Assembly (NCBI GenBank): GCA_944359595.1
Contig: CALVSV010000140.1
Location: 1-16,144, forward strand
From: an uncultured Bacilli bacterium
Lineage (GTDB): Bacteria > Bacillota_I > Bacilli_A > RF39 > UBA660
Reading direction: 5' to 3'
DNA: 16,144 nt
The translations under genes were made by a program, and so were the position numbers. A model generated the notes under the pieces. That model did no database searches, was not told where the DNA came from, and saw only the letters and a program-made list of their open reading frames with translations. Within the stretch, counting starts at the first letter, position 1. Each line of letters opens with the position of its first letter. Below, piece after piece: positions 1-6,459 of the stretch.

Positions 1-14
1 TTTAATTTGTTTAA

Positions 15-731
15 TTATTTTTCATTTAAATAATTTTTAGCAATCGTTACATCATATTTATATATTAAACCATCAGGAGAATTTTTCCAAGAAGTCAAGC
101 CCATATGTTCTTTTTCTGAATTAGCTCTACTATATATTAATTCAGCTGCAGTATGTCCACTAATTGCATAATGCAGTTTATTTTGAACTATTTTAAAAAA
201 AGTATATGCTTCTTCTGACTTAGGATTATAATCAGTTGAAGTTGCTATAAATAAATCTGTAATTTTTTGATAATACATTCTTTCACTTACTCTAATTGTT
301 TTAATACGTTCTAATAATTCATCAAAATATTTTGAATCATATTTATTACCTTTTATAAATCTTTCATCATTTAATGCAAAACCTTTTGTCATATATTCTT
401 TTAATATTTTAGTTGCCCATATTCTAAATTCTGTTGCCTTTTTTGAATTAATACGATAGCCTACTGCTATTATTGCATCTAAACTATATGCTTCTGTATT
501 GTAGTTTTTGCCATCATCCGCAGTTATTTCCATTTTGGAAATAACTGAGTTTTTATCTAATTCGTTTTCTTCAAATATATTTTTTAAATGTTTTGATATT
601 GCCGGAACACCTACTTCAAACACCTTGGACATTCCTTTTTGCGATAACCATAATGTTTCATCTTTGTATATTGCATCTACTATAATATTGCCATCACTAT
701 TTTTATATATAATTAAGTCATTTTCTTGCAT
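15..731 (-). pseudogene. RhuM-family protein, apparently cut short by an in-frame TAA
   Basis: The 238-residue product matches my memory of the RhuM family, proteins named from a Salmonella pathogenicity-island gene and often found in accessory DNA; their biochemical role is not established. Visible features are an N-terminal segment with LWLSQKGMSKVFEV, which looks like a helix-turn-helix-type region, then YSLDAIIAVGYRINSKKATEFRIWA, and a C-terminal part with SEEAYTFFKIVQNKLHYAISGHTAAELIYSRA. The ATG at 729-731 has an AGGAG site 7 bases upstream. Family members usually run on for about 90 more residues after a motif like KNYLNE(E/K)EL. Here KNYLNEK is followed by TAA (15-17), then codons for LNKL in the same frame up to the window edge. 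This fits a GAA-to-TAA nonsense change, although a genuinely short form cannot be excluded because the downstream sequence is outside the window. Confidence 0.75.
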
Positions 732-759
732 TATTATTCTCCTTTCCTTATATATTTGA

Positions 760-780
760 TTAACTTAAGTCGGTATTACC
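760..780. repeat. Direct repeat copy A (TTAACTTAAGTCGGTATTACC)
   Basis: This 21-base motif recurs, with two small differences, at 872-893 (copy B, TTAACTAAAGTCGGTATATACC). Both copies lie in the region upstream of the RhuM-like gene. Copy B overlaps the end of a 24-codon ORF, so copy A may be a decayed duplicate of that coding end, or both may be protein-binding sites. The sequence alone does not decide this. Confidence 0.6.
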
Positions 781-864
781 ACTATTTTTATAAAAAATTA
801 TCATTTATATTTATAAAAATGTAAAAAGCAAATCTATTAAATTGCTTATAAACAAAAGGGTTGA

Positions 865-939
865 TTAAAAGTTAACTAAAGTCGGTATATACCAGTTGAT
901 ACCGATTTTGTAAACCCCTTCATTTTTATTTTTGTTCAT
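865..939 (-). CDS. Possible 24-residue small protein or truncated gene remnant
   Basis: This short ORF reads MNKNKNEGVYKIGINWYIPT then LVNF and stops at TAA (865-867). The case for expression is good for its size: a GAAGGAGT site (947-954) lies 7 bases upstream of the ATG (937-939), and a TATAAT element with TG one base upstream (extended -10) lies at 963-968 on the same strand. The product has no membrane segment or signal peptide. It may be the start of a longer gene that was lost, since the end of its coding sequence carries the repeat seen again at 760-780. I do not recognise a family, and it could be non-coding. Confidence 0.35.
   Translation of the reverse strand: MNKNKNEGVYKIGINWYIPTLVNF
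872..905. repeat. Direct repeat copy B with overlapping inverted repeat
   Basis: Copy B of the 21-base repeat (872-893) contains the perfect palindrome GGTATATACC and runs into an inverted repeat, TCGGTAT (882-888) and ATACCGA (899-905), with a 10-base spacer. An outer, imperfect pair, AAGGGTT near 856-862 and AAACCCCTT near 912-920, could extend the fold. It could be a hairpin at the end of the short minus-strand ORF or an operator. I see no T-tract strong enough to call it a terminator. Confidence 0.5.
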
Positions 940-962
940 ACTTGTCACTCCTTCATAAATCT

Positions 963-968
963 ATTATA
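963..968 (-). promoter_or_regulatory. Extended -10 promoter (TGATATAAT) for the short ORF and perhaps rhuM
   Basis: On the minus strand TATAAT is preceded by TGA, giving an extended -10 box, about 23 bases before the start codon region of the 24-codon ORF. The -35 position is only a T-rich stretch and is poor. The same transcript could run on into the RhuM-like gene. Confidence 0.5.
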
Positions 969-984
969 TCATGTTTTCACCCAA

Positions 985-1007
985 AGAAAAAAGTAGATGC
1001 ATCTACT
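985..1007 (-). terminator. Rho-independent terminator after the lipoprotein gene
   Basis: AGTAGATGCATCTACT (992-1007) is a perfect 16-base palindrome. It reads into TTTTTTC on the minus strand, 17 bases after the lipoprotein stop codon. A 6-bp stem with a TGCA loop followed by a T-tract is the standard form. Confidence 0.8.
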
Positions 1008-1024
1008 CTATAAATAGTAATTTG

Positions 1025-1483
1025 TTATTCAATATTAAATTCAACTGCTATATTAAATGTTTCAAAATTTCCTTCTTCTTTTTCATAGTCAATACTTTTT
1101 ATAATTCTATATGTTCCACTTGATAATTTTCCATATCCATTTTCCCAATTAAGTTCTATCTCTTTTGACTCTTTAGATTTTAAACTAAAAGCTGGTAATG
1201 TAAAAGTTAATTCAACATTTATTTTATGCCATTCCCCATCTTTTTTAATTTGTATTTCATAAGGATTTCCGTATTGAAAATTTTTATCACTATTATTAGT
1301 TAAAACTAGAGTAACTCCTGTATTTTTTAGTGTCCCATCTTTAATAGTCATTACAACATCATTTTGTGAAATCTTAATATCAGATTTATTTCCTATATCA
1401 AATTTATTTTTTGAATTTCCACACCCCGTAATTTCTAAAACCATAAACCCACATATTAGAATAGTTAACATTGTCTTTTTCAT
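1025..1483 (-). CDS. Lipoprotein with a bacterial Ig-like fold domain
   Basis: The predicted 152-residue protein begins with a lipoprotein signal (MKKTMLTILICGFMVLEITGC). Cys21 sits in the lipobox ITGC, so it is expected to be lipid-anchored on the outer face of the membrane. The rest is a single beta-rich domain with TLKNTGVTLVLTNNSDKNF and a YGNPYEIQIKKDGEW segment. This resembles the small bacterial Ig-like domain (Big_14 type) found in Bacillota extracytoplasmic proteins; the binding partner is unknown. The ATG at 1483 is chosen because GGAG lies 8 bases upstream, whereas an ATG at 1489 is too close and the upstream TTG at 1507 would put charged or polar residues before the signal. It has its own terminator downstream and a RhuM remnant immediately upstream. 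Confidence 0.7.
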   Translation of the reverse strand: MKKTMLTILICGFMVLEITGCGNSKNKFDIGNKSDIKISQNDVVMTIKDGTLKNTGVTLVLTNNSDKNFQYGNPYEIQIKKDGEWHKINVELTFTLPAFSLKSKESKEIELNWENGYGKLSSGTYRIIKSIDYEKEEGNFETFNIAVEFNIE

Positions 1484-1513
1484 AATCATTACTCCATTTA
1501 AAACCAATTATTA

Positions 1514-1640
1514 TTAAAGCAATTCTACTATAAATAGTTCTACTGCAGTATGACCAGTTATTGCAAAGTGAAGTTTATTTTGAACAATTTTAAAGAAAGT
1601 ATAAGCTTCTTCACTTTTAGAATTATATTCATTAAGATAA
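1514..1640 (-). pseudogene. RhuM-family gene remnant (second copy, internal fragment)
   Basis: Read on the minus strand this stretch gives EYNSKSEEAYTFFKIVQ, then NKLHFAITGHTAVEL, ending in TAA at 1514-1516. It corresponds to residues about 164-200 of the RhuM-like protein at 15-731 (YNPKSEEAYTFFKIVQ, NKLHYAISGHTAAEL). The DNA also aligns without gaps over about 90 bases with roughly four in five positions the same (by eye; compare 143-232). There is no start codon context, and an in-frame TGA lies just upstream on that strand. It is therefore a decayed internal fragment in the same orientation as the longer copy. The divergence suggests an old duplication or an independent arrival, not a recent copy. 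Confidence 0.85.
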
Positions 1641-1660
1641 TTTCATTAAATTAAAATATA

Positions 1661-2224
1661 TTAGAAATAATAAATGCATTTTTTATTGTTAAAAGAACAT
1701 TTTACTCTGGGTTCATCGTTAACTGTGTTATCTTTTTTAAATGGCGATGATAAGTATATATATTCATTATCAACATTATCTATATTCATATGTAATTGAC
1801 TAATGTTTGGCGTATTTTTAAAATCAAAGTTTAGATTTTCTTGTTCTATATTTAAATTATTTATTATATATTTATTTATAATTACTTTTCCAATACAATG
1901 TATATAAATCTCATTATTTTTTATATATAAATTAGTACCTTCGTCAACTGTATCACATTTCTTAATATTTTTTAAAATATAATAATCATTATTGTTTTTT
2001 AACAATATATTTAAATGACCCCAAGAACTTATTTTATCTGTATATTTTGAAATTATATAATTTTGGTTATTATATTTAAATTTTTTTAAAATCTTTTCGT
2101 TTTCTTTAAATGTATATTTTTCTATATTAGATAGTAAACTATTATAATCAATATATTCAATAAATTTATATAGTACAATAACAAATAATGGGATAAAAAT
2201 TATTATAAAAATTAATTTTTTCAT
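1661..2224 (-). CDS. Membrane-anchored protein of unknown function
   Basis: I do not recognise this 187-residue protein. It starts MKKLIFIIIFIPLFVIVLYKF, one N-terminal hydrophobic helix (about residues 3-23) with no clear cleavage site, so it is probably a single-pass anchor with the rest outside the cell. The remainder is Asn/Ile/Tyr-rich and polar, with beta-strand-like repeats such as YIISKYTDK and EYIYLSSPF and paired cysteines near the C-terminus (CSFNNKKC). The ATG at 2224 is preferred over the TTG two codons upstream. It begins 7 bases after the stop of the HAD-like gene with no distinct ribosome binding site, which suggests translational coupling in a two-gene operon. The T/A-rich composition matches its neighbours. 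Confidence 0.65.
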   Translation of the reverse strand: MKKLIFIIIFIPLFVIVLYKFIEYIDYNSLLSNIEKYTFKENEKILKKFKYNNQNYIISKYTDKISSWGHLNILLKNNNDYYILKNIKKCDTVDEGTNLYIKNNEIYIHCIGKVIINKYIINNLNIEQENLNFDFKNTPNISQLHMNIDNVDNEYIYLSSPFKKDNTVNDEPRVKCSFNNKKCIYYF

Positions 2225-2231
2225 ATGCAAC

Positions 2232-2747
2232 TTAACTATTTAAATCTATTAATTTTTCAACATCTCTTGGTAATACGCCATAGATTCCTATGCTTTTAAA
2301 TCTTTTAACATTTTCCTTCATATCATCTACAAATAACATTTCATCTAAATCACAATTATGAATACGTTTAATAATTTTTATAGCTTTACATTTTAACGCT
2401 TGTGATCCTGTTGAAATCACCTCAATATTATTACTATAATGTTTACATAAGAAACTTTCTTTAGCTTTTATATGTATCGCTATTTTCATCCCAGATATAC
2501 AATACATTTTAATATTTTTCTTCTCACATAAGCGTACTAATTTTTGTAGTTGCTCAGATGCTGTACATGGTTCCATTTCATCATAAAAAATATCAGGATT
2601 TAAATAGGCATTCTTATAAAAATTCAAGAATTTTTCCTCATTTTCTCTCATTTCTTTTCTATAACGTGAATTTTTATGAATAGCTAACGTATCATCAAAA
2701 TCAAAAATAACTACTTTTATATTATCTAAATTTATTTTTTTTAACAT
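2232..2747 (-). CDS. HAD-superfamily hydrolase
   Basis: This 171-residue protein carries the haloacid dehalogenase fold signatures. Motif I is VIFDFDDTL (Asp16 nucleophile, Asp18), motif II is the Ser in MYCISG, motif III is a Lys in the LKCKAIKIIK region, and motif IV is LFVDDMKENV with two acidic residues for magnesium. These are the residues expected for a phosphatase or phosphotransferase. The substrate cannot be told, and there is only a small insert between motifs I and II, so the cap is minimal. The ATG at 2747 is chosen because ACGGAGG (2754-2760) lies 6 bases upstream. A longer GTG start at 2780 would overlap the promoter. It is transcribed divergently from the glycosyltransferase operon and probably co-transcribed with the membrane protein downstream. 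Confidence 0.8.
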   Translation of the reverse strand: MLKKINLDNIKVVIFDFDDTLAIHKNSRYRKEMRENEEKFLNFYKNAYLNPDIFYDEMEPCTASEQLQKLVRLCEKKNIKMYCISGMKIAIHIKAKESFLCKHYSNNIEVISTGSQALKCKAIKIIKRIHNCDLDEMLFVDDMKENVKRFKSIGIYGVLPRDVEKLIDLNS

Positions 2748-2770
2748 ATAATACCTCCGTCCGTAAATAT

Positions 2771-2779
2771 ATTGTACCA
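2771..2779 (-). promoter_or_regulatory. Extended -10 promoter for the HAD gene
   Basis: On the minus strand TGGTACAAT is an extended -10 box (TACAAT at 2771-2776), about 24 bases upstream of the HAD start codon. The -35 is not clear. Confidence 0.55.
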
Positions 2780-2820
2780 CAAATAAACATTAAATACTTT
2801 ATATATTAATAAAAATATTG

Positions 2821-2826
2821 TATAAT
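2821..2826 (+). promoter_or_regulatory. -10 box (TATAAT) for the glycosyltransferase operon
   Basis: A consensus TATAAT lies 33 bases before the ATG at 2860, followed by AGGAGG at 2845-2850. A weak TTTATA at 2798-2803 is 17 bases upstream and could act as -35. The intergenic stretch 2781-2859 is shared with the divergent HAD gene. Confidence 0.6.
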
Positions 2827-2859
2827 TATATCAATGGAATAAATAGGAGGTAGGTTATA

Positions 2860-4287
2860 ATGAATGAAAACTCTACCAATGATTATAAAGAAAGATATAT
2901 AAACGAACTAAAAAAAGAACTAGAATCATTGAAGATAAAAAAACCAATTTCAAATAGTGATGCTGAAGAAATAGATGAAATTATATCTGATATACCTAAG
3001 ATTGATTATCAAGCAATAATAAATAGTTTAGTCAAATTAAAAGTTCAAGATGTTGAAAAACCTCATAAATTATTAGATGATAAAAAAGAAATGGACATTA
3101 ATATTGTAGATAATATGAATTTTGTTATACCTGAATTTAATGAACAATTTATGGATAATAAAAAAGAAAAAAAGGCAATAGATATAGATAAATTTCTTGA
3201 TGAATTAAGAGAAAAAAGAAATAAAGAAACAGTTAAAAACAATTGGATGAAAGAACTATATGTATCTACAAACAACGATAAAAAAATTAATGTTGATAAT
3301 CAATTGACAAAAGATGAGATAATTATAGAACAAAATAGGAAAGAGGAAAAAAAAAAAAAAAAAATAGCTGTATTAATACCATGTTATAATGAAGCTAAAA
3401 CTATAGCTAAAGTAATAAAAGATTATAAAAAAGCTTTACCAGAAGCAAAAATATATGTATATGATAATAATTCTAGTGATAATACTGATTTAATAGCTAA
3501 AGAAAATGGAGCTATTGTAAGGTATGAACCAAGACAAGGGAAGGGTAACGTTATAAGAAGTATGTTTAGAGATATAGATGCTGATTGTTACTTAATGATT
3601 GATGGAGATGACACATATCCTGCTGAAGATGCTAAAAAAATGTGCGAGTTAGTACTAGATGGACGTGCTGATATGGTAATAGGTGATAGATTATCAAGCA
3701 CTTATTTTACTGAAAACAAAAGACCTTTCCATAATTTTGGAAATAAAATTGTTAGATTTTTAATCAATAAATTATTTAAAAGTAATGTTAAGGACATAAT
3801 GACTGGATATAGGGCGTTTAGTTATCAATTTGTTAAAGGATTCCCTGTATTATCTAAAGGGTTTGAAATTGAAACAGAAATGACTATACATGCAATAGAT
3901 AAAAATTTTAAATTAATAGAAGTTCCTGTAACTTATAGAGATAGACCTGAGGGAAGTGTTTCAAAGTTAAATACTTATTCTGATGGAGTTAAAGTATTAA
4001 AGACTATCGCTTCATTATTTAGAGAATATAAACCGTTTTTCTTCTTTTCAATATTAACAATATTATTTTTAATAATATCTTTAATATTTGGGGTGCCTGT
4101 TGTTATAGAATATTTTAAATCTGGACTTGTTGAAAAATTTCCTACACTTATAGTTGCTTGTATATTTTTGGTTATGTCTTTATTATTTTTTGTATGTGGA
4201 TTAATACTTGAAGTGCTAGTAAAAAAACATAAACAACTATATGAACTATATTTAAATATGGTGATTAAAAATGATAAAAAAGCATAA
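2860..4287 (+). CDS. GT2-family polyprenyl-phosphate sugar transferase with a long N-terminal extension
   Basis: Residues 169-385 form a GT-A glycosyltransferase of the dolichol-phosphate mannose synthase-like group. The nucleotide-binding start is KIAVLIPCYNEAKTI, the metal-binding motif is MIDGDDTYP (Asp248-Gly-Asp250-Asp251), and MTGYRAFS and EVPVTYRDRPEGS are typical of enzymes that move a sugar from a nucleotide to undecaprenyl phosphate at the inner membrane face. Two membrane helices follow (about 393-417 and 429-452). The first 163 residues are an acidic/basic, low-complexity, helical extension not found in ordinary members of the family, and they join the enzyme through five Lys codons inside an A18 tract (3347-3364). 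AGGAGG lies 9 bases before the ATG. The gene overlaps the gtrA-like gene by 17 bases. The sugar is unknown. Confidence 0.9.
   Translation: MNENSTNDYKERYINELKKELESLKIKKPISNSDAEEIDEIISDIPKIDYQAIINSLVKLKVQDVEKPHKLLDDKKEMDINIVDNMNFVIPEFNEQFMDNKKEKKAIDIDKFLDELREKRNKETVKNNWMKELYVSTNNDKKINVDNQLTKDEIIIEQNRKEEKKKKKIAVLIPCYNEAKTIAKVIKDYKKALPEAKIYVYDNNSSDNTDLIAKENGAIVRYEPRQGKGNVIRSMFRDIDADCYLMIDGDDTYPAEDAKKMCELVLDGRADMVIGDRLSSTYFTENKRPFHNFGNKIVRFLINKLFKSNVKDIMTGYRAFSYQFVKGFPVLSKGFEIETEMTIHAIDKNFKLIEVPVTYRDRPEGSVSKLNTYSDGVKVLKTIASLFREYKPFFFFSILTILFLIISLIFGVPVVIEYFKSGLVEKFPTLIVACIFLVMSLLFFVCGLILEVLVKKHKQLYELYLNMVIKNDKKA
3347..3364 (+). repeat. A18 homopolymer inside the glycosyltransferase gene
   Basis: Eighteen consecutive A residues follow GAGG and precede TAGCTG. 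In the present length the frame reads E-E-K-K-K-K-K-I into the catalytic domain. With 17 A the next codon is TAG. With 19 (or 16) A the frame stops at TAA eight codons later. It is therefore placed so that any one-base slip removes the enzyme domain and leaves the N-terminal extension of about 168-176 residues. Confidence 0.95.
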
Positions 4288-4663
4288 AAAAATTATATGT
4301 CAAATTTTTAAATTTGGAATAGTTGGTGGACTTGCTTTTGTAATAGATTATGGAGTATTTACATTACTTACACAAGTATTTAATATTCATTATTTGATTA
4401 GTTCTATACTTTCTTTTTCTATATCAGTAATATTTAATTATATAATGAGTATTAAATGGGTTTTTGATGTAACTAAAAAGCAAACACCTAAAGATTTTAC
4501 TGTATTTATAGTTCTTAGTATAATTGGACTTATATTAAATTCTATTATTATGTATGTTAGTGTAGATATTATTAGTATACATGAATTAATTGCTAAAATT
4601 ATAGCTACTGCTATAGTTATGATATATAATTTTATTACAAGAAAAATATTTGTAGAAAAGTAG
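4271..4663 (+). CDS. GtrA-family membrane protein
   Basis: This 130-residue protein is nearly all membrane, with four hydrophobic segments (about 13-35, 41-62, 73-95 and 101-121). It has the opening IFKFGIVGGLAFVIDYGVFTLL and the end IMIYNFITRKIFV typical of GtrA-like proteins. Members are thought to help move or flip polyprenyl-linked sugars, or to partner GT2 enzymes in decorating cell-wall polymers. That fits its position overlapping the end of the sugar transferase gene by 17 bases. GGTGA at 4260-4264 lies 6 bases before the ATG. Function is inferred from family and neighbour only. Confidence 0.88.
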   Translation: MIKKHKKIICQIFKFGIVGGLAFVIDYGVFTLLTQVFNIHYLISSILSFSISVIFNYIMSIKWVFDVTKKQTPKDFTVFIVLSIIGLILNSIIMYVSVDIISIHELIAKIIATAIVMIYNFITRKIFVEK

Positions 4664-4670
4664 TGATAAT

Positions 4671-5138
4671 ATGAATGAAATAGTAGAAAAATTAATAAAT
4701 AGTAAGAAAACTATATCAACAATGGAATCATGTACTGGTGGAAGTATCGTAAATGAAATAACTAATGTTAGTGGAGCAAGTGATATATTAAAATTTAGTG
4801 CAGTAACATATTCAAATGAATATAAAATAAAGATGGGTGTTAGTAAAGATATTATTGATAAATATAGTGTGTATAGTATTGAAACAGCAAAAGAAATGAG
4901 TAAAAAAATAAGTGATTTTACTAATTCTAGTTATGGGATAGGAGTAACTGGTAAATTAAATAGAATAGATAAAAACAATATGGATAATAGTGATAATAAT
5001 GTTGTTTTTGTTAGTATATATAGTAAGTTAGAAGATAAATATTATACTGATATATATCATGTTGATAATATAAGTAGAAAAGAAAATAAAAAAATAATAG
5101 TTAATAATATTATAAATAAATTAAAGGATATTATATAG
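4671..5138 (+). CDS. PncC/CinA C-terminal-like amidohydrolase, divergent
   Basis: The 155-residue protein is a stand-alone CinA C-terminal domain. This family (PncC) hydrolyses nicotinamide mononucleotide to nicotinate mononucleotide in pyridine nucleotide salvage. The STMESCTGGSI motif near residue 17 and VTYSNEYKIKMGV near residue 45 are well kept. The usual glycine-rich TGxAGPxGG motif is replaced by GVTGKLNRIDKNNMDNSD, so the enzyme may belong to a distinct subgroup with changed substrate range or activity. It begins 7 bases after gtrA and ends 5 to 14 bases before nadK, so two adjacent genes act on NAD-related pools. The ribosome binding site is weak, which suggests coupling to upstream translation. 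Confidence 0.8.
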   Translation: MNEIVEKLINSKKTISTMESCTGGSIVNEITNVSGASDILKFSAVTYSNEYKIKMGVSKDIIDKYSVYSIETAKEMSKKISDFTNSSYGIGVTGKLNRIDKNNMDNSDNNVVFVSIYSKLEDKYYTDIYHVDNISRKENKKIIVNNIINKLKDII

Positions 5139-5152
5139 TTGGAATGGTGAAT

Positions 5153-5935
5153 ATGAATAGAATTAAAATATATGCTGATGATAATGTTAAAAATATTAAA
5201 GATAAATTAGTTGAGTGTTTAAATAATAATAATATACAAATAGATGATGTTAATTTTAATTTGGCTGTTGCGATAGGTGGAGATGGCTCATTTTTAAAGA
5301 TGGTTAGAGATAATAACTTTGATAGTAATATTTGTTATGTTGGTATCAATACTGGTACTTTAGGATTTCTACAAGAAATAGATAAAAACAAAATAGAGGA
5401 ATTCGTTAAAATAATATCAGAAAGTTTTAATGTACAAAATATTAGTATAAGTAGTATATCTGTATATACGAATGAAAAAGAATATAAATTTGAGTCTTTA
5501 AACGAAGTTATTATAAGAGATAAGATGTTAAAAGTATGTAGATTAGATGTATTAATTAATAATGAGTTACTTGAACACTATGGTGGTGAAGGTATACTTG
5601 TTGCGACTTCAACTGGATCAACTGCTGAAAATTTAAGCCATGGTGGAAGTATAGTATATAATGGTATTAATAGTCTTCAAATTACACCAGTTGGACCAAC
5701 AGTTAATAGTATGTATAAAAATTTACTTAATTCAGTTGTTGTACCAGAAGACAATATAATTTCTTTAATTCCTATTTATAATACTAAAAATTTATTAATA
5801 TCTATTGATGGAAATAGTTATATATTTGATAATGTTAATAAAATTGATATATGTATTAGTAATAATACTATTAAGTGTTTAAGAACTGATAATTATAATT
5901 TTACTAATATAATTAATAGTAAGTTTTTGAAATGA
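5153..5935 (+). CDS. nadK: NAD kinase
   Basis: NAD kinase makes NADP from NAD and ATP (or polyphosphate) in the cytoplasm and is normally essential. The diagnostic motifs are present: VAIGGDGSFLKM (catalytic Asp in GGDG), GINTGTLGFLQE, the Asn-Glu of SLNEVIIRD, and GEGILVATSTGSTAENLSHGG for nucleotide binding. At about 260 residues it has the normal length of the Bacillota enzyme. Two starts are possible, ATG 5144 and ATG 5153. The second is preferred because GGAATGGTGA lies just upstream, and the difference is three residues. Its stop overlaps the start of the next gene (ATGA at 5932-5935), showing operon organisation. Confidence 0.93.
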   Translation: MNRIKIYADDNVKNIKDKLVECLNNNNIQIDDVNFNLAVAIGGDGSFLKMVRDNNFDSNICYVGINTGTLGFLQEIDKNKIEEFVKIISESFNVQNISISSISVYTNEKEYKFESLNEVIIRDKMLKVCRLDVLINNELLEHYGGEGILVATSTGSTAENLSHGGSIVYNGINSLQITPVGPTVNSMYKNLLNSVVVPEDNIISLIPIYNTKNLLISIDGNSYIFDNVNKIDICISNNTIKCLRTDNYNFTNIINSKFLK

Positions 5936-6423
5936 TAGTTAATCATGAATTAAAGCCAATATATAATAAAGATTCTAAAATATTAATATTAGGATCTATT
6001 CCATCAGTTAAGTCAAGAGAGTTAAAGTTTTATTATGCTAATCCACAAAATAGATTTTGGAAAGTTTTATCTTGTGTTTTAAATGAAGAAATTAAAGATG
6101 ATATAGATTCTAAAAAAGCAATATTATGTAAGTATAATATTGCTTTATGGGATGTTTTAGCTAAATGTCGTATAAATTTATCTAGTGATTCTAGTATTAA
6201 AGATATAGAAGTAAATGATATTAATTTATTAATAACTAATAGTAATATAACAACAATATTTACTACTGGTAAAAAAGCATATGATTTATATATGAAATAT
6301 TGTTATCCTAAGACTAATATAGAGGCATATTATCTACCATCAACATCTAGCGCAAACGCGAATATGAGTCTTGATAAACTAATAGAAGAGTATAAAATAA
6401 TATTGACATTTATTAAAATTTAA
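5932..6423 (+). CDS. DNA-deoxyinosine glycosylase-like protein (UDG superfamily)
   Basis: This 163-residue protein has the layout of the hypoxanthine-DNA glycosylase branch (family 6) of the uracil-DNA glycosylase superfamily, which removes deaminated adenine from DNA. The first active-site motif is LGSIPSVKSRELKFYYANPQNRFW (residues 20-43, with Asn39 in the family's place for base recognition), then the ALWDVLAKCRI segment, then the DNA-binding loop LPSTSSANA (135-143). In relatives the loop is usually SPSTSPAN. It overlaps nadK by four bases. A SigA-type promoter for the next gene begins inside its last codons (6403-6430). Confidence 0.85.
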   Translation: MIVNHELKPIYNKDSKILILGSIPSVKSRELKFYYANPQNRFWKVLSCVLNEEIKDDIDSKKAILCKYNIALWDVLAKCRINLSSDSSIKDIEVNDINLLITNSNITTIFTTGKKAYDLYMKYCYPKTNIEAYYLPSTSSANANMSLDKLIEEYKIILTFIKI

Positions 6424-6430
6424 GTATAAT
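6403..6430 (+). promoter_or_regulatory. SigA-type promoter for the Clp-like gene
   Basis: TTGACA (6403-6408), a 16-base spacer and TATAAT (6425-6430) match consensus at both boxes. The -35 lies inside the end of the glycosylase coding sequence. The start codon follows 29 bases later with GGGGAG at 6448-6453. Confidence 0.85.
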
Positions 6431-6459
6431 AGTTATAAATTTATTAAGGGGAGATAATA

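Noticed and set aside
508..759. Open frame on the plus strand across the RhuM-like gene
   Set aside because: It is antisense to a recognisable protein, has no ribosome binding site and gives a low-complexity hydrophobic product typical of AT-rich shadows.
3063..3275. Minus-strand open frame inside the glycosyltransferase N-terminal extension
   Set aside because: Phe/Leu/Ser-rich shadow of a Lys/Glu-rich coding strand, without a start signal.
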